NCBI RefSeq assembly: GCF_000421825.1
Contig: NZ_ATXT01000017.1
Location: 1 to 64,000 of the forward strand
Source of the DNA: Humibacter albus DSM 18994
GTDB lineage: Bacteria; Actinomycetota; Actinomycetes; Actinomycetales; Microbacteriaceae
Reading direction: 5' to 3'
Length of the DNA: 64,000 nt
In this document: positions 16,661-25,350 of the stretch, piece by piece
How positions within the stretch are numbered: position 1 is the stretch's first letter
Layout: every line of letters starts with the position of its first letter
Made by a program: the position numbers and the translations under genes
Notes under the pieces: model-generated
Seen by the model: the letters and a program-made list of their open reading frames with translations, nothing else
Databases searched by the model: none
What the model was told of the DNA's origin: nothing

Positions 16661-19633
16661 GTGCCCGGGAACAAGCTGGTCATCGTCGAGTCGCCGACCA
16701 AGGTCAAGTCGATCGAGAAGTATCTCGGCGAGGGCTACACGGTGGAGGCATCCGTCGGTCACATCCGTGACCTCATCGAGCCGAAGGACATCCCGGCCGA
16801 GAAGAAGCGTGGCGCGTTCGGGCAGTTCGGCGTCGACGTGGAGAACGACTTCGAGCCGTTATACGTCGTGTCCGATCGGGCGCGCACGGTGGTCGCCAAA
16901 CTCAAGCGGCTGTTGAAAGACGCGGACGAGCTCCTGCTCGCGACGGATGAGGACCGCGAGGGCGAGGCCATCGCGTGGCACCTGCTCGAAGAGTTGAAGC
17001 CCAAGGTTCCCGTGAAGCGCATGGTCTTCCACGAGATCACGAAGGATGCCATCGAGAAGGCCAAGGACAACACCCGCGACCTCGACATGGCGCTGGTCGA
17101 CGCGCAGGAGACGCGTCGCATTCTCGACCGCCTCTATGGCTACGAGGTGTCGCCCGTGCTCTGGCGGAAAGTTCGCCAGGGCCTCTCCGCGGGACGAGTG
17201 CAGTCTCCGGCGACGCGACTGATCGTGGACCGCGAGCGGGAGCGCATGGCGTTCGTGGCGGCATCCTATTGGGACCTCACCGCGCAGCTCTCCGCCAGCG
17301 AGGAAGGCCAGAAGTTCACCGCGCGGCTCAACCGGGTGGACGGGCAACGGGTGGCCACAGGGCGCGACTTCGATGATCGCGGGCAGCTGAAGGGTGACGC
17401 GCGCGTCTTCGATGAGGGGTCCGCCGGGCAACTCGTCGACGCGTTGCGTCAGGAATCGACGACGGTGTCGGTCACGAAGCTCGAGACGAAGCCGTTCACG
17501 CGGCGTCCTGCGGCGCCGTTCACGACATCGACGCTGCAGCAGGAAGCCGCGCGAAAGCTCCGCTTCAGCGCGAGGCAGACGATGAGCGTTGCCCAGTCGC
17601 TGTATGAGAACGGGCACATCACCTACATGCGCACCGACTCGACGGCCCTGTCGGCGCAGGCCGTCAACGCGGCACGCACACAGGCCAAGGCGCTCTATGG
17701 CGACGGCTCGGTTCCGACATCGCCGCGCACCTACGCCAACAAGAGCAAGAACGCCCAGGAAGCCCACGAGGCGATCCGTCCCGCGGGCGATGCATGGCGC
17801 ACGCCGTCGCAGATGGCATCCGTTCTGCGCGGCAACGACCTGCGCCTCTTCGAGCTCATCTGGAAGCGCACGGTCGCCTCTCAGATGGCCGATGCGAAGG
17901 GCCAGACCGCGACGGTGTCGATCTCCGCCCACGTGCATTCGGGAGCCCTCGACGGAACGGTCGCCGACCTGAGCGCGAGCGGAACCGTGATCACCTTCCG
18001 CGGGTTCCAGCTCGCCTATGAAGAGGGCCGCGACGAGGAGCGCAACTCCGACGCGGCATCCGCCGAGACCAAGCTGCCGTCGCTCACCGAAGGCCAGGAG
18101 CTTCTCGTCGGCGATGTCGAGGCGAAGGGGCACGAGACCGCCCCACCGCCGCGTTACACCGAGGCGAGCCTGGTGAAGGAACTCGAGCGGCTCGGCGTCG
18201 GCCGCCCTTCCACGTATGCGGCGATCATCTCGACCATCATCGATCGCGGCTACGTTTCCGCCCAGGGCCAAGCGCTCGTGCCGAACTGGATCGCGTTCGC
18301 CGTCGTCCGGCTTCTCGAAGACCACTTCGGCGACCTCGTGGAGTACGACTTCACGGCCGAACTCGAGAACGACCTCGACCGCATCGCCGACGGTGAAGAG
18401 ACCAGAGCCGACTGGCTGAAGGGGTTCTACTTCGGGGCGGACGAGCATCGCGGCCTACGCCAGGTCGTCGACAATCTGGGTGAGATCGACGCCCGTGAAG
18501 TGAACTCTCTGCGCGTCGACGACGACATCACCCTGCGCATCGGCCGGTACGGCCCCTACCTCGAAGTGGCGGATGCCTCGAGCCCGGACGCCACGCCCCG
18601 TCGCGTCAACATCCCACCGGATCTTGCACCCGACGAACTGACCGCGGCCAAGGCGCGCGAGTTGATCGAAGCGCCCGTGCAGTCGGATCGCGAGCTCGGA
18701 ACGAACCCCGCGAACGGCAAGCTCGTCGTGGTGAAGGACGGACGTTTCGGCCCGTACGTGACCGAGGCGGACCCGGCACTCGAGTCCACGTCCGACTCCG
18801 CGGACGAGACCGCCGTCGACGAGGTCGTCGACCTCGAAACCGGCGAAGTGGGCAGGGCGAAAAAGAAGAAGGCGACGAAGAGCAAGGCGAAGACCGCGGA
18901 GAAGCCGCGAACGGCATCCCTCTTCAAGTCGATGGATCCGTCGAGCGTCGACCTCGAGACGGCGCTCAAGCTGCTCGATCTGCCGCGGACTGTCGGCGAA
19001 GACCCGGAGAGCGGCGAAGCGATTCTCGCCCAGAACGGGCGCTACGGCGCGTACCTCAAGAAGGGTGCCGACACGCGATCCCTGCCTGGCGAGGATGCCA
19101 TCTTCGACATCGATCTCGCCGGAGCGCTCGAGTTGTTCGCGCAGCCCAAGTACGGTGCGCGACGTGCCTCCAGCGCCCTCAAGGAATTCGACGCCGACCC
19201 GGTTAGCGGCAAGCCGGTGCGGGTGAAAGACGGACGGTTCGGCCCGTACGTCACCGACGGCGAGACGAACGCCACGATTCCTCGTGGCGAGTCGGTCGAC
19301 GACGTCGACTTCGACCGCGCCGTGCAGCTCCTGGCGGACAAGCGCGCGAAGGGCCCTGTCAAGCGCACCGCGAAGCGGGCGACCAAGACCGCGGCGTCGA
19401 AGGCGAAGACGACCACTCGATCGGCAGCGGCGAAGACCGGGAGCGCAGCGACAGGGAAGGCCAAAGCCGGGGCCGCGAAGAAGGCGGGCACGGCGAAGGG
19501 CAGCACCGCCAAGGCCAGCGCCGCCAAGGGCAGCGCTGCGAAAACGAGTAAGACGACGACGGGCAAGGCGGGCGTGGCGGGAAGCGCCCGATCCGGCGCG
19601 TCGAAGAGCCCGGCGAAGAACGAGGACGCGTGA
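16661..19633 (+). CDS. topA: DNA topoisomerase I
   Basis: Type IA topoisomerase of 990 residues that relaxes negative supercoils. The Toprim domain opens with LVIVESPTKVKSIEKYLG and has an ATDEDREGEAIAWHL motif. The active-site Tyr lies in YMRTDSTALS. The C-terminal half carries repeated GR(Y/F)GPYV-type TopA_C repeats, and the last about 90 residues are a Lys/Ala/Thr-rich basic tail, as in actinobacterial enzymes, which lack zinc fingers. GTG 16661 follows AAGGAGACAG; the longer frame from 16625 is less likely. It overlaps tmk by GTGA. Confidence 0.96.
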   Translation: MPGNKLVIVESPTKVKSIEKYLGEGYTVEASVGHIRDLIEPKDIPAEKKRGAFGQFGVDVENDFEPLYVVSDRARTVVAKLKRLLKDADELLLATDEDREGEAIAWHLLEELKPKVPVKRMVFHEITKDAIEKAKDNTRDLDMALVDAQETRRILDRLYGYEVSPVLWRKVRQGLSAGRVQSPATRLIVDRERERMAFVAASYWDLTAQLSASEEGQKFTARLNRVDGQRVATGRDFDDRGQLKGDARVFDEGSAGQLVDALRQESTTVSVTKLETKPFTRRPAAPFTTSTLQQEAARKLRFSARQTMSVAQSLYENGHITYMRTDSTALSAQAVNAARTQAKALYGDGSVPTSPRTYANKSKNAQEAHEAIRPAGDAWRTPSQMASVLRGNDLRLFELIWKRTVASQMADAKGQTATVSISAHVHSGALDGTVADLSASGTVITFRGFQLAYEEGRDEERNSDAASAETKLPSLTEGQELLVGDVEAKGHETAPPPRYTEASLVKELERLGVGRPSTYAAIISTIIDRGYVSAQGQALVPNWIAFAVVRLLEDHFGDLVEYDFTAELENDLDRIADGEETRADWLKGFYFGADEHRGLRQVVDNLGEIDAREVNSLRVDDDITLRIGRYGPYLEVADASSPDATPRRVNIPPDLAPDELTAAKARELIEAPVQSDRELGTNPANGKLVVVKDGRFGPYVTEADPALESTSDSADETAVDEVVDLETGEVGRAKKKKATKSKAKTAEKPRTASLFKSMDPSSVDLETALKLLDLPRTVGEDPESGEAILAQNGRYGAYLKKGADTRSLPGEDAIFDIDLAGALELFAQPKYGARRASSALKEFDADPVSGKPVRVKDGRFGPYVTDGETNATIPRGESVDDVDFDRAVQLLADKRAKGPVKRTAKRATKTAASKAKTTTRSAAAKTGSAATGKAKAGAAKKAGTAKGSTAKASAAKGSAAKTSKTTTGKAGVAGSARSGASKSPAKNEDA

Positions 19634-20289
19634 GCGGCCAGGGACCCCAGTCACCCCGCGGTCTCTTCATCACGTTCGAGGGCGGAGACGGATCCGGCAA
19701 ATCGACCCAGGCGTCTGCGCTCGCAGAACGGCTGCGCGCCGCCGGCCGAGAGGTGTTGCTGACCCGAGAACCCGGCGGCACCGAGGTGGGGCTCGAGATT
19801 CGCGAACTGGTGCTGCATCACACGGGCGACATCGCGTCGCGGGCCGAGGCGCTGCTCTACGCGGCGGACCGCGCGCACCACATCGCCACCGTCGTGCGGC
19901 CCGCACTGGATGCCGGCACCATCGTCGTGCAAGACCGCTACCTCGACTCGTCCGTCGCCTATCAGGGCGTCGGCCGCGCTCTCGGGGCCGCGGAGATCCG
20001 TGAGCTGTCGCTCTGGGCATCCGAGAATCTGCTGCCCGATCTGACCGTTTTGCTCGACATCGACGAGACGGAGGCGCGGCAGAGGATCGACGCCGCGCAC
20101 AAGCGGTTCGATCGGCTCGAGGCGCAAGGATCCGAGTTCCACGCTACAGTGCGCACGGCGTTCCTCGCATTGGCCGAAGTGGAGCGCGACAGGTTCCTGG
20201 TCGTGGACGCCGCAGCGTCTGCCGATCAGCTCGCCGTCGAGATCGGCGACCGCGTCGACGAGCTCATCAGGGCACGCCAAGCTCGGTGA
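19630..20289 (+). CDS. tmk: dTMP kinase
   Basis: A 219-residue thymidylate kinase that phosphorylates dTMP to dTDP. The P-loop is FEGGDGSGKST near the N-terminus. The DR(Y/F) motif is present as VVQDRYLDSSVAYQG. The C-terminal lid and dimer regions are standard. It is translationally coupled to topA (GTGA overlap), with holB 25 bp downstream. The tmk-holB pairing is widespread and links dTTP supply with replication. Confidence 0.95.
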   Translation: MSGQGPQSPRGLFITFEGGDGSGKSTQASALAERLRAAGREVLLTREPGGTEVGLEIRELVLHHTGDIASRAEALLYAADRAHHIATVVRPALDAGTIVVQDRYLDSSVAYQGVGRALGAAEIRELSLWASENLLPDLTVLLDIDETEARQRIDAAHKRFDRLEAQGSEFHATVRTAFLALAEVERDRFLVVDAAASADQLAVEIGDRVDELIRARQAR

Positions 20290-20302
20290 CACCGGCACGC
20301 GA

Positions 20303-20308
20303 TAGCGT
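20303..20308 (+). promoter_or_regulatory. Predicted -10 box (TAGCGT), leaderless start of holB
   Basis: TAGCGT ends 6 nt before ATG 20315, so holB may be transcribed from its own promoter in addition to the topA-tmk transcript. Confidence 0.45.
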
Positions 20309-20314
20309 CGAACC

Positions 20315-21502
20315 ATGCCCGTAGCCGAGACCTCCGTGTGGGAAGACCTCACCGGGCAGCCCGCCGCGATCGCGACGTTGCGAGCCGCTGCCGCAGCGAC
20401 GTCGTCAGCCTCGATGACGCATGCCTGGCTCATCACCGGCCCGCCGGGGTCTGGCCGCTCCAACCTCGCCTACGCCTTCGCGGCGGCACTGCTCAGCCGC
20501 AGCGGGCCGGACGGAGACGCGGCGACGACGCGAGAGGTGCGGGCGCGCACGCATCCGGATCTCAGTGTGCTCAGCACCGAACGCGTGATCATCTCGATCG
20601 ATGAGGTGCGCGCGCTCGTGACGAGCTCGCAGTTCTCGCCGTCCGTCAGCCGTTACCGGGTGATGGTCATCGAGGATGCCGACCGCATGTCCGAGCGCAC
20701 CTCGAACGTGCTGCTCAAAGCGCTCGAGGAGCCGCCGGAGCGCACGGTGTGGATTCTGTGCGCGCCCAGCGATGCCGACCTGCTGCCCACGATCCGTTCG
20801 CGCGTTCGCACGGTGCGGCTGCGGGTCCCCGCTGTTGCGGATGTCGCCGAGTTGATCGCGCGGCGCGACGGCGTCGGAATGGACGTCGCCGAACGAGCCG
20901 CCCGGCACGCGCAGAGCCACATCGGCATGGCACACCGGCTTGCAACGAACGATGAGGCGCGGGCGCGACGCGAGGAGACGCTGGAACTCGCTCTCGGCAT
21001 CCGCACGGTGGCGGACGTCGTCGGCTGCGCTGCACGGATGCTCGAGATCGCGGGTGCCGACGCGAAGGCCATCACGGACGAGCGCGACGCCGAGGAGCGC
21101 GCCGACGCGCTGCAGTCGCTGGGCGTGAGCGAGGGAGCCGCCGTGCCCGCACAACTCCGAAGCCAGCTGCGGCAGCTCGAGGAAGACCAGAAGCGTCGCG
21201 CGACGCGCAGTCTGCGCGACGGGATCGATCGCATCCTCACCGACCTGCTCTCGCTCTACCGTGATGTGCTGCTGCTGCAGCTGGACGCGGGAGCCCCGCT
21301 CGTGAATGCGGAGCTCGAAGAGAAGATGCGCCGGGTGGCGAGGGCGTCGACGCCTGCACAGACGCTGGCCACCATGGACGCCGTGCAGGCGGCGCGCGAA
21401 CGAATCGCCGGCAACGTGATGCCGGCGCTCGCGCTGGAGGCGATGCTGGTGTCGGCACGCCGCCCGAGGAACCCCGACGGGGCGGGAAGGGACTTCCGAT
21501 GA
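20315..21502 (+). CDS. holB: DNA polymerase III subunit delta prime
   Basis: A 395-residue clamp-loader subunit of the AAA+ family. The Walker A region reads GPPGSGRSN, with Arg in place of the catalytic Lys, consistent with a non-hydrolysing delta prime subunit. The sensor region VMVIEDADRMSERTSNVLLKALEEPPE is well conserved. The zinc-binding Cys cluster typical of DnaX is not seen, which supports delta prime rather than gamma/tau. The stop overlaps the ATG of the next gene by ATGA. Confidence 0.92.
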   Translation: MPVAETSVWEDLTGQPAAIATLRAAAAATSSASMTHAWLITGPPGSGRSNLAYAFAAALLSRSGPDGDAATTREVRARTHPDLSVLSTERVIISIDEVRALVTSSQFSPSVSRYRVMVIEDADRMSERTSNVLLKALEEPPERTVWILCAPSDADLLPTIRSRVRTVRLRVPAVADVAELIARRDGVGMDVAERAARHAQSHIGMAHRLATNDEARARREETLELALGIRTVADVVGCAARMLEIAGADAKAITDERDAEERADALQSLGVSEGAAVPAQLRSQLRQLEEDQKRRATRSLRDGIDRILTDLLSLYRDVLLLQLDAGAPLVNAELEEKMRRVARASTPAQTLATMDAVQAARERIAGNVMPALALEAMLVSARRPRNPDGAGRDFR

Positions 21503-23028
21503 CGACAGCGAGGCGATGGTGGCGCGCCACCGCCGCGGTCGCGATAGCCGCCGTGCTGTCCCTCGGGCTGAGCGGTTGCTTTCCCACGGCGAAAGCTCCG
21601 TCGACCTCGACGCCCCGGCCGGAGAAGGTATCGTCGGCGCTCGCTCCGTTCTACGGCCAGCACGTGCAGTGGAGTACGTGCGGCAAGTTCCAGTGCGCGC
21701 ACATCACGGCGCCACTGAACTGGTCGCAACCGGGTTCCGGAAGCATCAAACTGGCGTTGATCAGGCACTACGCCACCGGCAAGCGCCTCGGATCCCTCTT
21801 GGTCAACCCCGGCGGCCCCGGCGGTTCCGGAGTCGATTTCGTGCGCGACTCGCTCGACTACGCGGTCGACTCGGATCTGCAGGAGCACTACGACATCGTC
21901 GGCTTCGACCCTCGCGGAGTCGGACAGTCGACGGCGGTCAAGTGCTACGACGCGTCGAAGATGGACGACTATCTCTTCGGCATCACGCCGGGCGCCCGAG
22001 GATCCGCGCGGTGGATCCAGGAGACCACGACCGAGGCGCGCGGATTCGCCGACGCCTGCAAGCAGAACACCGGCGATCTGCTCGCACAGGTCGGCACGAC
22101 GAGCGCCGCGCGCGATCTCGACCTCATGCGTGCGGTGCTGGGGGACGCCAAGCTCAACTACCTCGGGTACTCCTACGGCACGCTGCTCGGCGCGACGTAC
22201 GCCGGCCTCTACCCGAAGAAGGTGGGGCGCATGGTGCTCGACGGCGCTCTCGACCCGGCCTCCAGCAACTTCGACGTCAACCTCGGACAGTCCGTCGGCT
22301 TCGAGAACGAGCTGAAGTCCTATCTCAAGCAGTGCCTGGGGGAGAGGGACTGTCCGTTCTCGGGAACGCTGAACGACGCGCTGAACACGGTGGCAGACAT
22401 CCTCAAGTCCTTGGATGCCAGTCCCATCCGCAACTCCGACGGTCGCGAACTCGGGGCGGACACCATGGTGACGGCCATCATCTACCCGCTCTACGATTCC
22501 AGTGCGTGGGACACCTTGAACACCCTCTTCAAGGACGTCATGTCGGGCAGCGCGAGGGTGGCGTTCATTCTGGCGGATGCCTACTACGACCGGTCATCGA
22601 ACGGCACGTACTCCGACAACTCGACGGAGGCGTTCACCGCGATCAACTGCCTCGACTATTCGGTGAACGCGGACCCCGCCAGCATGCGTGAACAGGCGGC
22701 CGAGCTGGCCAAGGCGGCGCCCGTGATCGGGCCCTACATGTCGTACGGCGACATCGGATGCGCCGCGTGGCCGTACAAACCGACGCGCACGCCCGCTCCC
22801 ATCCACGCCGCTGGCGCGGGCCCCATCCTGGTGGTCGGCACGACGGGCGATCCGGCCACGCCCTACAAGTGGGCGGTGAGCCTGGCGAAGCAGCTCGACA
22901 GCGGTCAGTTGATCACGTACCACGGGCACGGGCACACGGCCTACAACAAGTCGAACTCCTGCGTGAACGACGCCGTCGACGACTACTTCGTGAACGGGAC
23001 CGTGCCGACAAGCGACCCGGAGTGCTGA
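21499..23028 (+). CDS. Lipoprotein alpha/beta hydrolase, tripeptidyl-aminopeptidase (TAP) type
   Basis: A 509-residue secreted peptidase-like protein. The signal ends in the lipobox LSGC (Cys27), so it is probably membrane-tethered outside the cell. NPGGPGGSG forms the oxyanion region, the nucleophile elbow is GYSYG, and a C-terminal TAP-like segment holds VVGTTGDPATPYKWA and the His in GHGHTAYN. Relatives in Streptomyces remove tripeptides from secreted proteins; the substrate here is unknown. It is coupled to holB by a 4-bp overlap. Confidence 0.9.
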   Translation: MTTARRWWRATAAVAIAAVLSLGLSGCFPTAKAPSTSTPRPEKVSSALAPFYGQHVQWSTCGKFQCAHITAPLNWSQPGSGSIKLALIRHYATGKRLGSLLVNPGGPGGSGVDFVRDSLDYAVDSDLQEHYDIVGFDPRGVGQSTAVKCYDASKMDDYLFGITPGARGSARWIQETTTEARGFADACKQNTGDLLAQVGTTSAARDLDLMRAVLGDAKLNYLGYSYGTLLGATYAGLYPKKVGRMVLDGALDPASSNFDVNLGQSVGFENELKSYLKQCLGERDCPFSGTLNDALNTVADILKSLDASPIRNSDGRELGADTMVTAIIYPLYDSSAWDTLNTLFKDVMSGSARVAFILADAYYDRSSNGTYSDNSTEAFTAINCLDYSVNADPASMREQAAELAKAAPVIGPYMSYGDIGCAAWPYKPTRTPAPIHAAGAGPILVVGTTGDPATPYKWAVSLAKQLDSGQLITYHGHGHTAYNKSNSCVNDAVDDYFVNGTVPTSDPEC

Positions 23029-23078
23029 GGCGCCAGCCCTGGGAACCTCCTCTGCGCACTCGCTGGGATACTGGAGAC

Positions 23079-23738
23079 GTGACCTTCGCGACCTCCGCCA
23101 CGCAGGCGACCGGGGGCGTGCGCGAACGCAAACGGCTGGCGACGCGCAACGCCATCCAGCACGCCGTGCTCACGCTGGCACTGGAGCGCGGATTCGACGG
23201 AGTCACCGTCGAGGAGATCAGTCACGAGGCCGGCGTTTCGCCGCGCACCTTCTTCAACTACTTCTCGACCAAAGAGGCCGCGGTGCTGGGCGACGTGCCC
23301 GAGATGCCGAGCGAGGCCGTGGTCGACCGATTCATCCAGGCGGGACCCGAGCAACCGATTCTCACGGGCATGCGCAACTTGCTGATCGAGACGGTCGACG
23401 AGGGCGCGCCCTCACCGAACGGCGCGGAGACCGAGATGCTGCGTCGACAACTGATGCGAGAGCATCCGTCGCTCTTCACGCTGCGCATGGCGAGCATGAA
23501 GCAGCTCGAGCAGGACCTGTGCTCCGTGGTGGAACGACGCCTCGTGCGCGACGACCCCACGCTGAACGAACGCCAGGAAGACCTGCGAAGTCGCGCCCGT
23601 CTGGTCACTTTCGTGGCGTTCGCCGGCATCAGGCACGCCTGGTCGTGCTGGGCCGAGCGCGGCGGCAACGGCACGCTGAGCTCACGGATCATCGAGTCGT
23701 TCGATGAGATGACGACGCTCGCTCGCGAGTACCTCTGA
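23079..23738 (+). CDS. TetR family transcriptional regulator
   Basis: A 219-residue regulator. The N-terminal helix-turn-helix (about 17-65) includes LERGFDGVTVEEISHEAGVS and TFFNYFSTKEAAVLG. The C-terminal ligand domain is of the type with a conserved acyl-CoA-like pocket, but its ligand cannot be inferred. GTG 23079 lies 6 nt behind GATACT, a near-consensus -10 box, and is preceded by GGAGA. The gene starts 50 bp after the peptidase gene and may be independently transcribed. Confidence 0.88.
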   Translation: MTFATSATQATGGVRERKRLATRNAIQHAVLTLALERGFDGVTVEEISHEAGVSPRTFFNYFSTKEAAVLGDVPEMPSEAVVDRFIQAGPEQPILTGMRNLLIETVDEGAPSPNGAETEMLRRQLMREHPSLFTLRMASMKQLEQDLCSVVERRLVRDDPTLNERQEDLRSRARLVTFVAFAGIRHAWSCWAERGGNGTLSSRIIESFDEMTTLAREYL

Positions 23739-23786
23739 GCCGGATCCGTGGTGGTCGAGGTGGTCGGAACCTCCTTTCGGATCCGC

Positions 23787-23792
23787 TAAGCT
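23787..23792 (+). promoter_or_regulatory. Predicted -10 box of tRNA-Thr
   Basis: TAAGCT at 23787-23792 lies 31 nt upstream of the mature tRNA 5' end, leaving a short 5' leader for RNase P. Confidence 0.4.
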
Positions 23793-23823
23793 TGTCTGCT
23801 GTGCGCACGGGCAACCGTGCCCC

Positions 23824-23896
23824 GCCGCCTTAGCTCAGTCGGTAGAGCGATTCACTCGTAATGAATAGGTCGTCGGTTCGATTCCGACAGGCGGCT
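23824..23896 (+). tRNA. tRNA-Thr (CGT anticodon)
   Basis: Cloverleaf with acceptor GCCGCCT (23824-23830) paired to AGGCGGC (23889-23895) and discriminator T. The anticodon stem ATTCA/TGAAT encloses CTCGTAA, giving anticodon CGT. The T-arm reads GGTTCGATTCC. CCA is not encoded. Confidence 0.96.
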
Positions 23897-23942
23897 CGAA
23901 ATGAGGAAGAGGGTCCCGAGAGGGGCCCTCTTCCTCATTTCG
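23897..23942 (+). terminator. Strong hairpin terminator after tRNA-Thr
   Basis: A perfect 17-bp stem (23897-23913 with 23926-23942) and a 12-nt loop directly follow the tRNA. Confidence 0.85.
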
Positions 23943-24034
23943 GCCTGAGTGCAGTAGTCGAGCCGGGGCTTAGGCTTATCGGCCAGGCAGGGTGGCCCCG
24001 GTCAGGCACTGCGCCCACTTGACAGGACATCGGC

Positions 24035-24065
24035 CCGAGTACATGCCGGATCGGCATGTACTCGG
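24035..24065. promoter_or_regulatory. Operator-like palindrome upstream of the oxidoreductase gene
   Basis: Perfect 14-bp inverted repeats (24035-24048 and 24052-24065) flank a 3-nt spacer. A TTGACA (24019-24024) sits just upstream, so the palindrome covers where a -10 box would lie. It is 115 bp ahead of the oxidoreductase. No T-run follows, so a repressor site is as likely as a terminator. Confidence 0.5.
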
Positions 24066-24179
24066 CGGGAGAGCGCGAACCGTCATGTCGAGAGGAGCCG
24101 TCTCGGCCGCTCGGGCGGCGCCCCGCCCCGGTACGCTGGCGGCATCTGTTCGAGGCGGCAGACCGATGACGGGGGAGCG

Positions 24180-25163
24180 ATGAGCGATATCAGGTGGGGC
24201 ATCCTGGCCACGGGCGGCATCGCCCACACGTTCGCCAAAGACCTCATCGACGACGGTCACGAGATCGCTGCCGTCGGGTCGCGGGCTCAGGAACGCGCGG
24301 ATGCCTTCGCTGACGAGTTCGGCATCCCCACCGCCCGCGGTTCCTATGAAGACCTGGTGGCCGACGACGACGTCGACGTCGTCTACGTGGCCACGCCACA
24401 TCCGGAACATGCAGCGAACGCGCAGCTCGCGCTGAGCGCCGGCAAGCACGTGATCATCGAGAAGCCGTTCACGCTCAACGCCGCGGAGGCGAGACGTGTC
24501 GTCGACCTCGCGGCCGAGCGCAACCTGCTCGTCATGGAGGCGATGTGGACGCGGTTCCTGCCGCACGTCGAGCGCATCCGGTCTCTGGTGAGCCGAGGCA
24601 TCCTGGGCGACGTGAGGGAGTTCGCCGCCGATCACCAGCAACTGCTGCCGAGCGATCCGCACCACCGCATCAACGCGCTCGAGCTCGGCGGAGGAGCGCT
24701 GCTCGACCTCGGCATCTACCCGATCTCGTTCGCTTCCCTGCTCTTCGGGGAGCCGCAGACCGTGCACGCGGCCGCACGATTCCGATCGACCGGGGCCGAC
24801 GCTGCCACGCACGCGCTCTTCGGCTACGGAGACCGGGCACTGGCGACCGTGCGATGTGCGAGCGATCTGCGGGGGGCGAACACCGCGACCATCACCGGGA
24901 CGCGCGCCCGCATCGAACTCGACGCCGTCTGGTACACGCCGACGAACTTCCGCCTGATCGACCCGCACGGCGAAGTGATGGAGGAGTATAAAACCCGCAT
25001 CACCGGCCGGGGCATGCAGTTCCAGGCGCGCGAGGCCGAGCGGCTGATCGAGGCGGGGCGCACCTCCAGCGACCTGATGCCTGCGGAGGAATCGGTGGCG
25101 ATCATGCGCACGATGGACGCGGTGCGGGAGCGCATCGGGCTCGTGTATCCGCAGGAGCGCTGA
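24180..25163 (+). CDS. Gfo/Idh/MocA family oxidoreductase
   Basis: A 327-residue NAD(P)-dependent dehydrogenase. The N-terminal Rossmann fold shows WGILATGGIAHTFA, then VYVATPHPEHA and the EKPF motif (IIEKPFTLN) whose Lys is usually catalytic. The C-terminal domain has HHRINALELGGGALLDLGIYP, where the GG..LD.G.Y pattern is typical of the dimeric dihydrodiol/xylose dehydrogenase-like branch. Substrate unknown, probably a sugar or cyclitol. GGGGGAGCG precedes ATG 24180. It stands alone, with a palindromic site upstream. Confidence 0.9.
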   Translation: MSDIRWGILATGGIAHTFAKDLIDDGHEIAAVGSRAQERADAFADEFGIPTARGSYEDLVADDDVDVVYVATPHPEHAANAQLALSAGKHVIIEKPFTLNAAEARRVVDLAAERNLLVMEAMWTRFLPHVERIRSLVSRGILGDVREFAADHQQLLPSDPHHRINALELGGGALLDLGIYPISFASLLFGEPQTVHAAARFRSTGADAATHALFGYGDRALATVRCASDLRGANTATITGTRARIELDAVWYTPTNFRLIDPHGEVMEEYKTRITGRGMQFQAREAERLIEAGRTSSDLMPAEESVAIMRTMDAVRERIGLVYPQER

Positions 25164-25168
25164 GTCGC

Positions 25169-25310
25169 AATGCTGGGCAGCGACGCTGAGCGCCAGCGCT
25201 GAGCAGAAGTGCTGGGTAGGAGCGCTGAGCAGCAAGGCCGAGAAGCAAGGCCGAGCAGCAACGCTGTGAAGCAACGCTGTGCAGCAACGCTGAGAAGGGC
25301 ATCCGTCGCG
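25169..25310. repeat. Degenerate short tandem repeats (AGCAACGCTGNG-like)
   Basis: About ten imperfect units of roughly 12-15 nt (GCAGCAACGCTGTGA, GCAGCAAGGCCGAGA and variants) fill the gap between the oxidoreductase and the carboxypeptidase. Three units near 25257-25293 are almost identical. Function unknown. Confidence 0.6.
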
Positions 25311-25337
25311 GCAGCGGCCGCTCCCAGGTGTGCTGGC

Positions 25338-25343
25338 TACACT
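25338..25343 (+). promoter_or_regulatory. Predicted -10 box (TACACT), leaderless start of the PBP4-type gene
   Basis: TACACT ends 7 nt before ATG 25351 and favours that codon over the GTG at 25330. Confidence 0.5.
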
Positions 25344-25350
25344 CGGCGGA

